From Cherax quadricarinatus (Eukaryota; Arthropoda; Malacostraca; Decapoda; Parastacidae), in NCBI RefSeq assembly GCF_038502225.1, contig NW_027195520.1, positions 108,810-172,809 of the forward strand: a stretch of 64,000 bases of DNA, in the 5' to 3' direction. Position numbers and translations under genes: made by a program. Of the stretch, positions 1-8,800 are shown in pieces. The notes under the pieces were generated by a model. It made no database searches. It saw only the letters and a list, made by a program, of their open reading frames with translations, and had not been told where the DNA came from. Each line of letters opens with the position of its first letter. Position 1 is the first letter of the stretch.

Positions 1-249
1 CTCCCTCTCCACCCAACCACCATATCCAACCCCATCCTACCCCCATAAATCCCCAACACTTACACTTGCCTAACCACGCACACACGACTGACGATATAAA
101 ATAAGGCAAGGAAACCATCCAGTAGCCCATGCTATATTTTAAACTCTGGTCGATCATTACCTTGGGCCCCGTCCCCCTCACTCCACGAGGGTTGGCTATC
201 CTAGGTGCTGCCATTCATAAGTCAGCTGAAATAGGAATGTTTACCTGGA
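1..249. other. No gene seen; low-complexity C-rich start then flank of a LINE
   Basis: The first 60 bases are C/A-rich with no coding pattern. A short open frame at 129-329 (+) has no recognisable domain and overlaps the LINE 3' end. I see no RNA gene or promoter here. Confidence 0.5.
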
Positions 250-295
250 GTTTACGTGGAGAGAGTTCCGGGGGTCAACGCCCCCGCGGTCCGGT

Positions 296-1774
296 CTATG
301 ACCAGGCCTCCTGGTGGATCAGATCCTGATCAACCAGTCTGTTACTGCTGGCTGCACGCAAACCAACGTACGAGCCACAGCCCGGCTGGTCAGGTACCGA
401 CTTTAGGTGCTTTTCCAGTGCCAGCTTGAAGACTGCCAGGGGTCTGTTGGTAATCCCCCTTATGTATGCTGGGAGGCAGTTGAGCAGTCTCGGGCCCCTG
501 ACACTTATTGTATGGTCTCTTAACGTGCTAGTGACACCCCTGCTTTTCATTGGGGGGATGTTGCATCGTCTGCCAAGTCTTTTGCTTTCGTAGTGAGTGA
601 TTATCGTGTGCAAGTTCGGTACTATTCCCTCTAGGATTTTCCAGGTGTATATGATCGTGTATCTCTCCCGCCTGCGTTCCAGGGAATACAGGTTCAGGAA
701 CCTCAAGCGCTCCCAGTAAATGAGATGTTTTATCTCCATTATGCGTGCCATGAAGGTTCTCTGTACATTTTCTAGGTCAGCAATTTCACCTGCCTTGAAA
801 GGTGCTGTTAGTGTGCAGCAATATTCCAGCCTAGATAGAACAAGTGACTTGAAGAGTGTCATCATGGGCTTGGCATCCCTAGTTTTGAAGGTTCTCATTA
901 TCCATCCTGTCATTTTTCTAGCAGATGCGATTGATACAATGTTATGGTCCTTGAAGGTGAGATCCTCCGACGTGATCCCTCCCAGGTCATTGACGTTGGG
1001 GTTTCGCTCTATTTTGTTGCCAGAATTTGTTTTGTACTCTGATGAAGATTTAATTTCCTCGTGTTTACCATATCGGAGTAATTGAAATTTCTCATCGTTG
1101 AACTTCATATTGTTTTCTGCAGCCCACTGAAAAATTTGGTTGATGTCCGCCTGGAGCCTTGCAGTGTCTGCAATGGAAGACACTGTCATGCAGATTCGGG
1201 TGTCATTTGCAAAGGAAGACACGGTGCTCTGGCTGACATCCTTGTCTATGTCAGATATGAGGATGAGGAACAAGATGGGATCAAGTACTGTGCCTTGTGA
1301 AACAGAGCTTTTCACCGTAGCTGCCTCAGACTTTAATCTGTTGACTACTGCTCTTTGTGTTCTGTTTGTGAGGAAATTATAGATCCATCGACCAACTTTT
1401 CCTGTTATTCCTTTAGCACGCATTTTGTGCGCTATTACACCAAGGTCACACTTGTCGAAGGCTTTTACAAAGTCTGTATATATTACATCTGCATTCTTTT
1501 TGTCTTCTAGTGCATCTAGGACCTTGTCGTAGTGATCCAATAGTTGAGACAGACAGGAGCGACCTGTTCTAAACCCATGTTGCTCTGGGTTGTGTAACTG
1601 ATGGGTTTCTAGATTGGTGATGATCTTGCTTCTTAGGACCCTTTCAAAGATTTTTATGATATGGGATGTTAGTGCTATCGGTCTGTAGTTCTTTGCTATT
1701 TCTTTACTGCCCCCTTTGTGGAGTGGGACTATGTCTGTTGTTTTTAGTAACTGTTGGACGACCCCCGTGTCCAT
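296..1774 (-). pseudogene. LINE ORF2 fragment: reverse transcriptase core and C-terminal region
   Basis: A 492-residue open stretch holds the palm and thumb of a non-LTR reverse transcriptase. Seen in order are NYRPIALTS, GFRTGRSC, YTDFVKAFDK (motif A) and the SQGTVLDPILF block, which is usually QGSVLGPxLF. Motif C reads FANDT where the family has FADDT, so the second catalytic aspartate position is altered (codon at 1205-1207). The C-terminal part (RCNIPPMKSR, RGPRLLNCLP, GCGSYVGLRAAS) matches a fragment at 25405-25800 on the other strand. The enzyme would perform target-primed reverse transcription. The motif C change and the broken upstream frame argue it is inactive. Confidence 0.85.
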
Positions 1775-2053
1775 GCTCCCTCTTCATAGGATGGTGAAAG
1801 CTCGTGATAGGGGCTTCTTGTAGTTCTTGATGAACACGGAGTTCCATGAGTCTGGCCCTGGGGCAGAGTTTATGGGCATGTCATTTATCGCCTGTTCGAA
1901 GTCATTTGGCGTCAGGATAACATCAGATAGGCTTGTGTTAACCAAATTCTGTGGCTATCTCATAAAAAATTCATTTTGATCTTCGACTCTCAGTCTTGTT
2001 AGCGGCTTGCTAAAAACTGAGTCATATTGGGACTTGAGTAGCTCAATCATTTC

Positions 2054-2269
2054 CTAGCTGTCATCTGTGTAGGACCCATCTTGTTTAAGTAGGGGCCCAA
2101 TACTGGACGTTATTCTCGACTTTGATTTGGCATAGGAGAAGAAATACTTTGGGTTTCTTTCGATTTTATTTATGGCTTTTAGTTCTTCCCGCGATTCCTG
2201 ACTCCTATAAGATTCCTTTAGCTTAAGTTCGATGCTTGCAATTTCTCTGACCAGTGACTCCCTACGCAT
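2054..2269 (-). pseudogene. LINE ORF2 linker between endonuclease and reverse transcriptase
   Basis: A 71-residue fragment ending IERNPKYFFSYAKSKSRITSSIGPLLKQDGSYTDD. This is the characteristic segment just before the reverse transcriptase fingers of CR1/Jockey-type elements, where 'NPKxFWxYxKSK..IGPL' is usual. It is separated from the downstream RT block by stops and frameshifts between 1775 and 2053. Confidence 0.75.
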
Positions 2270-2538
2270 TTCAGATATATTGACCTCTTTTAGCAGCTCT
2301 GTTATTCTTTTCCATCGCCTGTAAAGGGAGCGCCTGTCTCTTTCTATTTTACATCTACTCCTCCTTTTTCTTAGAGAAATAAACCTTGTGCTACATCGAG
2401 TGCCACCGAATTAATCTGTTCTAGGCATAAGTTGGGGTCTGTGTTGCTTAGTCTATCTTCCCAGCTTATATCGGTTAGGACTTGGTTTACTTGGTCCCAC
2501 TTTATGTTTTTGTTATTGAAGTTGAATTTGGTGAATGC

Positions 2539-3174
2539 TCACTCGTGACTAATCTCATTATGTCGGTCTGGGGCTCCGCGCATACATGTCTGAACCTCAA
2601 TTATGTTGTGATCTGAGTATATTGTTTTTGATATGGTGACATTTCGTATTAGATCATCATTGTTAGTGAAGATGAGGTCTAGTGTATTCTCCAGTCTAGT
2701 AGGCTCTATTATTTGCTGGTTTAAATTGAATTTTGTGCAGAGATTTAAAAGCTCGTGTGTGTGTGAGTTCTCATCAGAGCTGCCTCCTGGTGTTATTACT
2801 GCAATAACATTATTTGCTATATTCCTCCATTTTAGGTGCCATAAGTTGAAATCCCCCAGGAGCAAGATGTTGGGGGCAGGAGCTGGCAGATTTTCCAGAC
2901 AGTGGTCAATTTTTAACAGCTGTTCCTGGAATTGCTGGGATGTTGCCTCCGGAGGCTTGTAGACTACCACAATGACTAGGTTTTTGTTCTCGATCTTTTC
3001 TGCTGAAGCTCTAGCTATTTGTATTTCTATTTCTAACTGTACTTGTATATTAGGACAGCTTACTGGTGTACTTTCCTGTTTTATATTTATTGTTTGAGTT
3101 TGATAAGGGCGCCTACAACTCAGTCCGTTTACAGTCTGCTTTATTGTCCAACGAATCCGTTTGAAACCGGCCAA
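2539..3174 (-). pseudogene. LINE ORF2 fragment: C-terminal half of AP endonuclease
   Basis: The 211-residue reading shows VVVYKPPEA, LLLGDFNLWHLKWR, TRLENTLDLIFTN and SDHNIIEV. These are the second half of an exonuclease-endonuclease-phosphatase fold, with the GDFN metal/phosphate site and the SDH catalytic histidine. Such domains nick target DNA to prime reverse transcription. The N-terminal half with the catalytic Asn and Glu is absent and is replaced by unrelated residues before residue about 45. Confidence 0.8.
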
Positions 3175-3243
3175 GGGTTCGGACCAGTCGAGGGTTCGGA
3201 ACTAGTTGAGGGTTCGACCAGTCAAGGGTTTGGAACCAGTCTG
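3160..3243. repeat. Minisatellite, about 17-18 bp unit, four degenerate copies
   Basis: The core AGGGTTCGGA recurs with spacers that vary between CCAGTC and CTAGTT (AAGGGTTCGGA, GAGGGTTCGGAA, GAGGGTTCGA, AAGGGTTTGGAA). It abuts the truncated 5' side of the minus-strand LINE. Confidence 0.75.
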
Positions 3244-3770
3244 ATCTGATCAGTGGGTCACTTATTTAAAACATACTGGTCGGTGATTTGGGCTAACACA
3301 TGAAGGATCTACTGGAAATTATCTACCCGAGTAATATGTGATTTGATTGATACAAAAGTATAACTTGCATGTTGAAGAACCGGTGATTGCTGGCAGCTCC
3401 TACAATGACGAACGTTCGAGCCTCAACCCTTGTTTATCGATCACTGTATCTAGCTTTTTTAGGTTTTTCCGTCTTCAACACAACAAATGCTATATTATCA
3501 CTATAGTTGACTGGTGGAAATTTTTTGGAGGAAAGACGTTTTTCTGTAGTAATATTTGCTTCTCGTTATGTATATTGCGACCGCTAGAACGACAGATAGG
3601 AAAGTTTTTCTTTTTACAGCAAATCTTATGTGTCAGCTGTACCTTACTGAGCATCATACCGAAAATAAGAGTAAGAATTTGTGTCACTGACAACAAGAAG
3701 TCCAAGAGGGAAATACTTGGTTGCATTTGTACTAATTCAACTGTTGCATCAGTGAATGTATTAAAACTCA
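3244..3770. other. No recognisable gene; anonymous AT-rich spacer
   Basis: An open frame runs 3347-3847 (+, 166 residues, Phe/Ser/Leu-rich) and an overlapping one runs on the minus strand. Neither has a domain, a start context or a neighbour that supports it. The plus frame also overlaps the beginning of LINE beta ORF1. Confidence 0.5.
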
Positions 3771-3780
3771 CTCTGGTGCA

Positions 3781-5367
3781 GTACTTCTCCTCCCCTCTGA
3801 AGAGGAGCTTCTCCAATTGCTCAAGAATGATTTCGTTGAAAAATTAAATAATCTGGGTATCATCCCCATTCCACCTGACAGCTGCCAGGCACAACGTACT
3901 GTATTTGTGGCAAGAATCAACAGTATCATGAGAGACTGCACTGCTGATGAATTTGTTGAACAAATTAATCATTGAAATAGTGAGTTCAAGGTTCTGAAGG
4001 CATATAAATTTGCCAAAAGTGCAAGAATTCAGTAAACATTAAAATTAATCCTCGAGACACCAGAAGAAGCCAAAATGATATGTCAAAATGGTATGAAATG
4101 CTCTGGAACCAGGTGAACACCAGTCCAAATCTCTATGGAAAGATATGTCAGTGTCACACAATGTATTAAGTGTTATGAGTTTGGTCATAACACAAAGAAA
4201 TGCAGCAGCCAAAAAATAATTTGCAATATAAGCTATGGTGAGCATGTTTTCAGGAATTGCCCTTACAGAAACAACCCCAAGTGTGTCATTTATACAGGGA
4301 CACATCATTCTGTCTCCCCCACCTGCCCTGTTAGGAAATCTACAATCCAGCAAATTCTGGATACTAAGAAACAGACAAACACCAAGAAAACCCCTCCCCA
4401 AGCACCTCCAAAAATGTTCCAGCACTCGTTCCCTAATCTACCTGGATCAGGTGGGACTACTACTGCCACCCGGCGGGTGGAAACATTTCGACGCATTTCC
4501 TTACATCTGTTGTCGTGTTTACCTAGCAGCAAATAGGTACCTGGGTGTTAGTCGACTGGTGTGCGTCGCACCCTGGGGAACAAGATTGAGGACCACACTG
4601 GAAATAAGTTAGACATACCTCGATGATGCACTGACTTTCTTGGGTTATCCTGGGTGGCTAACCCTCCGGGGTTAAAAATCCGGACGAATTCTTATCTTAT
4701 TTTTTCTTACCTCTACCAATTATAATGCTTGGAATTCTGCCCTACCTCCAGGGTCCCACCCTAACACCATCAAACACCAAGCACAAGGACCATCATCAAT
4801 CCCTATGTCTCCCTGGTCTGTAGAGGTAGATGTTATGAGAGGTACACTGATGTTCATGTTGGCCAAGGAGATAGCAGGTAGTAATGTTGAATTCTGATCC
4901 TCTATTTTAAATGATTTGTTATTAGCGGATGTGGTCAGACCCTTAGTCATCCCAAATAATTTGAACTCAGTAATAAACCAGTCCCCCCAAGACAGGAAGT
5001 ATGTATCCTCCTCCACAACCACACACATACTTAAACTTCATCACACAACCAAGGTACAGCCGTAATGGAAGATCCAGTTGAAACAACAACTCAGACCAGT
5101 ACGTTAATTTCTGCCCCCGAACTTGTATCAAACACTGATGCACAATCTACCGCTATCGAAGCTGACCCAAAAGTACAAGTAGTTTCCAGTGATACTCCAA
5201 GTAGACTTACATATTTCCACATGGAACCCCCACTGTCTTCTATAGTAAGTGTTGTGAATACTCCGCCTGAAACTGGGAATGACATGCATCAGTTGTCAGA
5301 TGATAAATCTGACCCATCAGTTAATATCACCAGCAACAGTGAAGACGATGAAATAGCTGGTACATAG
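3781..5367 (+). pseudogene. LINE beta ORF1 (gag-like, CCHC zinc knuckle), broken
   Basis: Translation from 3781 begins with a SEEELLQLLKND segment and passes through stops near 3975 and 4033. It reaches a clean zinc knuckle CIKCYEFGHNTKKC (CX2CX4HX4C) in the open part beginning 4135, followed by degenerate Cys/His pairs (RNCPYRNNPKC). A SINE interrupts the frame at about 4468. Beyond it, the open piece 5065-5367 is Thr/Ser/acidic-rich, compatible with the ORF1 C-terminus. ORF1 proteins of this type bind the element RNA. Confidence 0.65.
4468..4708 (+). mobile_element. SINE, 5'-truncated copy lacking the tRNA head
   Basis: The copy begins inside the tRNA-like region (CCCGGCGGGTGG) and matches the complete SINE at 10455-10775 along its length. 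Shared blocks include GCAAATAGGTACCTGGGTG, CTGACTTTCTTGGGTTATCC and CCCTCCGGGGTTAAAAATCC, and a TCTTA-rich tail at the end. It lies inside LINE beta ORF1. Confidence 0.85.
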
Positions 5368-5559
5368 AAAACCACTCAGAACTACAATCTTCCCCTTGAT
5401 TAGTCGAGTAGAGAGAGCTTGCACACACCTTGCAGCTATAATCTCAGACACCAACTCTCTGTAAGCAGCAAAACCTCAAACTTCACGAAATAATAAGAAT
5501 TACAACTTTATAAATTAATATTCAACATTTCTGTAACAACCGCTATTTCCTTGAAGTCG

Positions 5560-6369
5560 AACTACACTATCACAACCCTGACATCATCCTTTTGAATGAG
5601 ACAGCTGCCATAGCAGACCAACATATAAAGTTACGTGGTCTTTACTGTCGAGAAGTCGAGAGGGCCCTTTATTGGAGTGGCCGTCCTAGTGAAACTAAGA
5701 TATACGTATCTTAACATCCACAAAGACGAAGAAAACATTATAGCAATAGAACTGACGACCTCATATGGTCAGTTAATAGTTGGAACTGGATATTTTCCTT
5801 CAAGACAGCCATATATAGAGTCCATTTCCCTATCCCTGATACTGAGTAAAAATGTTCCTACAATACTGGCAGAAGATTTTAATGCCCATCACCCCGCACT
5901 CGTCAGCTGTGGCGCCGGACATCCGCTGGCTGACCTAAAGGGAAAATAACTATTTAATATAATGACTGCAAGAAATCTATCATTCCAAGGACCATTCTTT
6001 AAGTCAAATGTAGGCCCTCACCAGGGGACACCTGATATAATGTTGACCAACAGAGATTTTGACCTATACCATTGCAGAGTCTCCCCTGGTGGAAACGTAA
6101 GATCAAACCACATCCCTGTTATAATAACACTACAAGCATCGCCATTTATAATACCCACTCCTCCGAAACCGAACCCAAAAACTCTAGGATTTTACCTCTT
6201 CAAGGACTACACATGTAATGACCTTACTCTTTCGCTTGAGAACCAGCCTTCAACTGCAATTAACGAGGCAATCAGCTCCTTCCACGAAAGAATCATAGAG
6301 GCCACTCATGCAAATTGCCAATTAAATACAACAAATATAAAGCAGCCAAGGAAATTAGGGACTGCATGA
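5560..6369 (+). pseudogene. LINE beta ORF2: AP endonuclease domain, frameshifted
   Basis: One frame gives an NPDIILLNET segment with the catalytic Glu (around 5575-5600). A second, from 5635, gives GVAVLVKLRY, IIAIEL and AEDFNAHHPA, where the family has GDFNAHH. A third, from 5962, gives TPDIMLTN and RSNHIPVIITL, where SDHxP is usual. These are the ordered motifs of an exonuclease-endonuclease-phosphatase fold. At least two frameshifts plus the changed GD and SD positions indicate loss of function. Confidence 0.8.
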
Positions 6370-6487
6370 AAAATCATCAAGCAGAGTGTAGAAGGCACCA
6401 TCAAACAAGACATTCCACAAGGGCTTTACTGCAGAGGTTGAGAAGAGACTTAATTACCATGATTATACAACACAAAAGTGAATTATG

Positions 6488-6500
6488 CAAATAACATGTT
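6488..6500 (+). repeat. Left 13-bp target-site duplication of PLE-E insertion
   Basis: CAAATAACATGTT here is repeated exactly at 8788-8800. Removing one copy with everything between rejoins LINE beta between its endonuclease and the following linker. Confidence 0.9.
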
Positions 6501-6511
6501 GTAATAAAGTT

Positions 6512-6523
6512 GGTAGAATTACC
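6512..6523 (+). other. GUCGGU-type hairpin, family E (antisense here)
   Basis: GGTA, loop GAAT, TACC, followed by GAC. This is the family E version of the small hairpin found at the outer end of every PLE terminal repeat in the window. Confidence 0.6.
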
Positions 6524-6574
6524 GACAATATGTAAAGTAAAAGGACACAAGTGCAACTAATGTGACATTTATTG

Positions 6575-6611
6575 TGGCAACGTTTCGCTCTCCAGGAGCT
6601 TTATCAAGCCA
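6575..6611 (-). ncRNA. Minimal hammerhead-like ribozyme motif, PLE family E (left arm)
   Basis: On the minus strand the order is stem I strand TGGC, core UUGAUAA plus one extra A, stem II GCUC-loop-GAGC, GAAACGU, cleavage base U, and stem I return strand GCCA. Stem I pairs perfectly (TGGC/GCCA). Core positions 3 and 8 are U and A instead of C and G, preserving the pair. Stem III is only the self-complementary ACGU, so activity would require two copies. It is the inverted twin of the motif at 8709-8745. Confidence 0.65.
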
Positions 6612-6701
6612 TTACAAACAATACATGGACACAGAGGGTATATAAAGGCTCAGAGTGAGGTGTAATACTAGTGAGGTACCATTTCGATGTTCACTAGTGG
6701 T

Positions 6702-6724
6702 AGTAGTAGTAGTAGTAGTAGTAA

Positions 6725-6779
<55 letters not shown>
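6702..6779 (+). repeat. (GTA)n microsatellite in PLE-E left arm
   Basis: About 26 GTA units with one ATA interruption near the outer end. The right arm has the complementary (CTA)n tract at 8527-8622. Confidence 0.95.
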
Positions 6780-6780
<1 letters not shown>

Positions 6781-6871
6781 ACAAAAGTAATACAATGTGG
6801 TAGAGCAATTAATTCGTACATGAGTAAAAGGATATAAAAGCTATTACTTGGGTAACATAAAAATAGGTTGG

Positions 6872-6885
6872 ACAAATATAGACTG
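6872..6885 (+). repeat. Left 14-bp target-site duplication of nested PLE-A composite
   Basis: ACAAATATAGACTG is repeated at 7813-7826. The unbroken sequence survives in inverted form in the right PLE-E arm near 8420-8445, which proves this is an insertion into PLE-E. Confidence 0.9.
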
Positions 6886-6957
6886 AATAATAAAATGGTA
6901 TAAAATACCGACAGGTTGTTAGGTAAGACACATATGCAACAGTTAGGTATCTTTATT

Positions 6958-6996
6958 TCGAAACGTTTCGCCTACACAGTAGGCTTCTTCAGTCGA
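6958..6996 (-). ncRNA. Minimal hammerhead-like ribozyme motif, PLE family A
   Basis: Minus strand: stem I TCGA, core CUGAAGA plus an extra A, stem II GCCUAC-UGU-GUAGGC, GAAACGU, cleavage base U, and return strand TCGA. Both helices pair completely. Position 7 (A) is the one core position free to vary in hammerheads. Confidence 0.7.
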
Positions 6997-7306
6997 GTAC
7001 AGAAAAGTTGATAGAAGCAGAAGATACTTGAAGACGATGTAATCAGTCCATCACCCTTAAAGTTTTGAGGTGGTCAGTCCCTCAGTCTGGAGAAGAGCAT
7101 TGTTCCATGGAATGAAACAATATGGAGATGAAGTGACAGGATGGCGCTATAAAAGGCTCCATCCTGTCACTTCATCTCCATATTGTTTCATTCCATGGAA
7201 CAATGCTCTTCTCCAGACTGAGGGACTGACCACCTCAAAACTTTAAGGGTGATGGACTGATTACATCGTCTTCAAGTATCTTCTGCTTCTATCAACTTTT
7301 CTGTAC

Positions 7307-7345
7307 TCGACTGAAGAAGCCTACTGTGTAGGCGAAACGTTTCGA
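7307..7345 (+). ncRNA. Minimal hammerhead-like ribozyme motif, PLE family A
   Basis: Same elements as the inverted copy at 6958-6996. TCGA at 7307-7310 pairs with TCGA at 7342-7345. Predicted cleavage falls after 7341, following GAAACGUU. An AATAAA motif follows directly at 7346-7351. Confidence 0.72.
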
Positions 7346-7393
7346 AATAAAGATACCTAACTGTTGCATATGTGTCTTACCTAACAACCTGTC

Positions 7394-7406
7394 GGTATTT
7401 TATACC
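7394..7406 (+). other. GUCGGU-type hairpin, family A
   Basis: GGTAT, loop TTT, ATACC, preceded by GTC. It lies about 50 nt downstream of the predicted ribozyme cleavage site and marks the junction between tandem terminal repeats. Confidence 0.65.
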
Positions 7407-7576
7407 ATTTTATTATTCAATCTGTCAGACACTGCAACACAAGGGTATCTTGGTACAGACCTACAATCAACTTCGACAACCGCTACTAGTGAGAACGGCT
7501 GGATTTGAGAGGGACCTGTCCTCCCAACATCTGAGTTCTTACCTCTCCTAGTGACCTACGTCTCACCTCCTGGCGC

Positions 7577-7584
7577 TATAAAAG
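7577..7584 (+). promoter_or_regulatory. TATA-box-like element in PLE-A terminal repeat
   Basis: TATAAAAG sits about 150 nt upstream of the ribozyme motif at 7736. Equivalent A/T boxes occupy the same relative place in the other families (TATATAAAG in E, TATAAATAC in C, TATATAGTA in D, TATATACTG in B). It probably directs RNA synthesis starting within the repeat; this is inference from sequence only. Confidence 0.5.
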
Positions 7585-7735
7585 GCTCCATCCTGTCACT
7601 TCATCTCCATATTGTTTCATTCCATGGAACAATGCTCTTCTCCAGACTGAGGGACTGACCACCTCAAAACTTTAAGGGTGATGGACTGATTACATCGTCT
7701 TCAAGTATCTTCTGCTTCTATCAACTTTTCTGTAC

Positions 7736-7774
7736 TCGACTGAAGAAGCCTACTGTGTAGGCGAAACGTTTCGA
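7736..7774 (+). ncRNA. Minimal hammerhead-like ribozyme motif, PLE family A
   Basis: Second plus-oriented copy in the composite, identical in its core and helices to 7307-7345. The two lie in tandem about 430 nt apart, so one transcript could carry both copies needed to form the short shared stem III. Confidence 0.72.
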
Positions 7775-7891
7775 AATAAAGATACCTAACTGTTGCATAT
7801 GTGTCTTACCTAACAAATATAGACTGGAAAGAGGCAGCTTGTTTCAGTGTTCACTCTCTATAATGTGCTTTGTGTAGTATAACAGGAGAGA

Positions 7892-8440
7892 CTATGTGAT
7901 GGCAGGGTTTACTGTTTTCAGGAGGATTCTTGCTATGACTTCGGAGATGGTGAAGCTGCCGTTGTTTCGTTTAATTGTATTCGAAACAGCGATCAGTGCT
8001 GATTCGAGGCACTTGCGTCTGCGGAAATTAGTTTCTTTGATCACTAATTGGGCGTCTCTGAATTTCATGAGATGATTGGTGGAATTTCGGTGTTGTACAC
8101 AGGCGTTGTTCAAGTTATCGTTCCTACATGCGTAAATGTGTTCATTGAGGCGTGTGTCGAGGTTTCTTGCTGTTTCACCTACGTAAATCTTGTCACAGCC
8201 TCCACAGGGTATAGTGTAAACTCCTGCATTGACTGGTTCGTGGTGCTTGGATTTTGTCCTGGTTATATCCTTTATTGAAGTGCTAGAAGCGATGGCGACT
8301 CTGGTGTTAGCTTGTGAAAGTACTTTTGAGACGTTCAGTGCAACGTGGCTGTTGGGAAGAATTATAACTTTGCTGGGAGTGGTGTTGATGCGTGGAGAAC
8401 ACTGAAACAAGCTGCCTCTTTCCAGTCTATATTTGTCCAA
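7892..8440 (-). CDS. Penelope-like element C-terminal fragment: GIY-YIG endonuclease
   Basis: A 182-residue open frame. GVYTIPCGGCDKIYVGETAR, near residues 93-112, is the GIY-YIG signature of Penelope-like elements, with its usual Cys pair CGGC between the two halves. NLDTRLNEHIYACR and an NACVQHRNSTNH metal/DNA-binding block follow. The nuclease would nick target DNA for integration. The reverse transcriptase that normally precedes it is absent, because the frame opens directly from the inverted arm at 8440. The start Met is therefore not the native start. It is related to the complete copy at 33669-35057. Confidence 0.85.
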   Translation of the reverse strand: MDKYRLERGSLFQCSPRINTTPSKVIILPNSHVALNVSKVLSQANTRVAIASSTSIKDITRTKSKHHEPVNAGVYTIPCGGCDKIYVGETARNLDTRLNEHIYACRNDNLNNACVQHRNSTNHLMKFRDAQLVIKETNFRRRKCLESALIAVSNTIKRNNGSFTISEVIARILLKTVNPAIT

Positions 8441-8526
8441 CCTATTTTTATGTCACCCAAGTAATAGCTTTTATATCCTATTACTCATATACGAATTAAT
8501 TGCTCTACCATATTGTATTACTTTTG

Positions 8527-8554
8527 TCACTACTACTACTACTACTACTACTAT

Positions 8555-8620
<66 letters not shown>

Positions 8621-8622
8621 CA
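8527..8622 (+). repeat. (CTA)n microsatellite in PLE-E right arm
   Basis: About 31 ACT/CTA units with one ATT interruption. It is the inverted counterpart of 6702-6779, but longer and with the interruption at the other end. Confidence 0.95.
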
Positions 8623-8708
8623 CTAGTGAACATCGAAATGGTACCTCACTAGTATTACACCTCACTCTGAGCCTTTATATACCCTCTGTGTCCATGTATT
8701 GTTTGTAA

Positions 8709-8745
8709 TGGCTTGATAAAGCTCCTGGAGAGCGAAACGTTGCCA
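8709..8745 (+). ncRNA. Minimal hammerhead-like ribozyme motif, PLE family E (right arm)
   Basis: TGGC at 8709-8712 pairs with GCCA at 8742-8745. Core UUGAUAA, an extra A, stem II GCUC/GAGC with loop CUGGA, then GAAACGUU with predicted cleavage after 8741. ACAATAAA follows. U3 and A8 replace C3 and G8 as a matching pair. Confidence 0.65.
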
Positions 8746-8787
8746 CAATAAATGTCACATTAGTTGCACTTGTGTCCTTTTACTTTA

Positions 8788-8800
8788 CAAATAACATGTT
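8788..8800 (+). repeat. Right 13-bp target-site duplication of PLE-E
   Basis: CAAATAACATGTT, identical to 6488-6500. Confidence 0.9.

Larger units (their letters stand above)
250..3180 (-). mobile_element. Decayed CR1/L2-like non-LTR retrotransposon (LINE), 5'-truncated
   Basis: Read on the minus strand, an endonuclease fragment (3174-2539), a short linker (2269-2054) and the reverse transcriptase with its C-terminal region (1774-296) follow in the order expected for a LINE ORF2. The 3' end, around 250-330, carries a GC-rich tail with complementary runs GGGGG and CCCCC. Related tails occur at 21590-21800 (+), 25405-25800 (+) and 54158-54228. The N-terminal half of the endonuclease and any ORF1 are missing. 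Frames are broken between the three blocks, so this copy is dead. Confidence 0.85.
6886..7812. mobile_element. PLE-A composite: three terminal-repeat copies, one inverted
   Basis: The segment from about 6893 to 7147 is the near-exact reverse complement of the following copy (about 7160-7406). A second plus-oriented copy follows (about 7420-7812). No coding sequence is present. Each copy contains a TATA-like box, a hammerhead-like motif and an AATAAA motif. It is inserted within PLE-E with a 14-bp duplication. Confidence 0.85.
6501..8787. mobile_element. PLE-E: Penelope-like insertion with long inverted terminal arms
   Basis: Two inverted arms of roughly 390 bp flank a minus-strand GIY-YIG coding fragment (7892-8440). 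The left arm is 6501-6885 continuing at 7827-7850, and the right arm is 8397-8787. Each arm carries a TATA-like element, a trinucleotide repeat and a hammerhead-like motif. The left arm is split by a PLE-A composite (6886-7812); the right arm preserves the uninterrupted sequence. The reverse-transcriptase part of the ORF is missing. A 13-bp duplication borders the insertion. Confidence 0.85.

Noticed and set aside
3347..3847. 166-codon open frame on the plus strand
   Set aside because: No domain, biased towards Phe/Cys/Ser as expected from T-rich DNA, and it runs into LINE beta ORF1 in another frame.
4470..4705. Free-standing tRNA gene
   Set aside because: Only the 3' part of a tRNA-like sequence remains and it is continuous with a SINE body.
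6655..6837. Poly-valine or poly-threonine 'proteins' across the GTA/CTA tracts
   Set aside because: Pure translations of a trinucleotide repeat within PLE arms.
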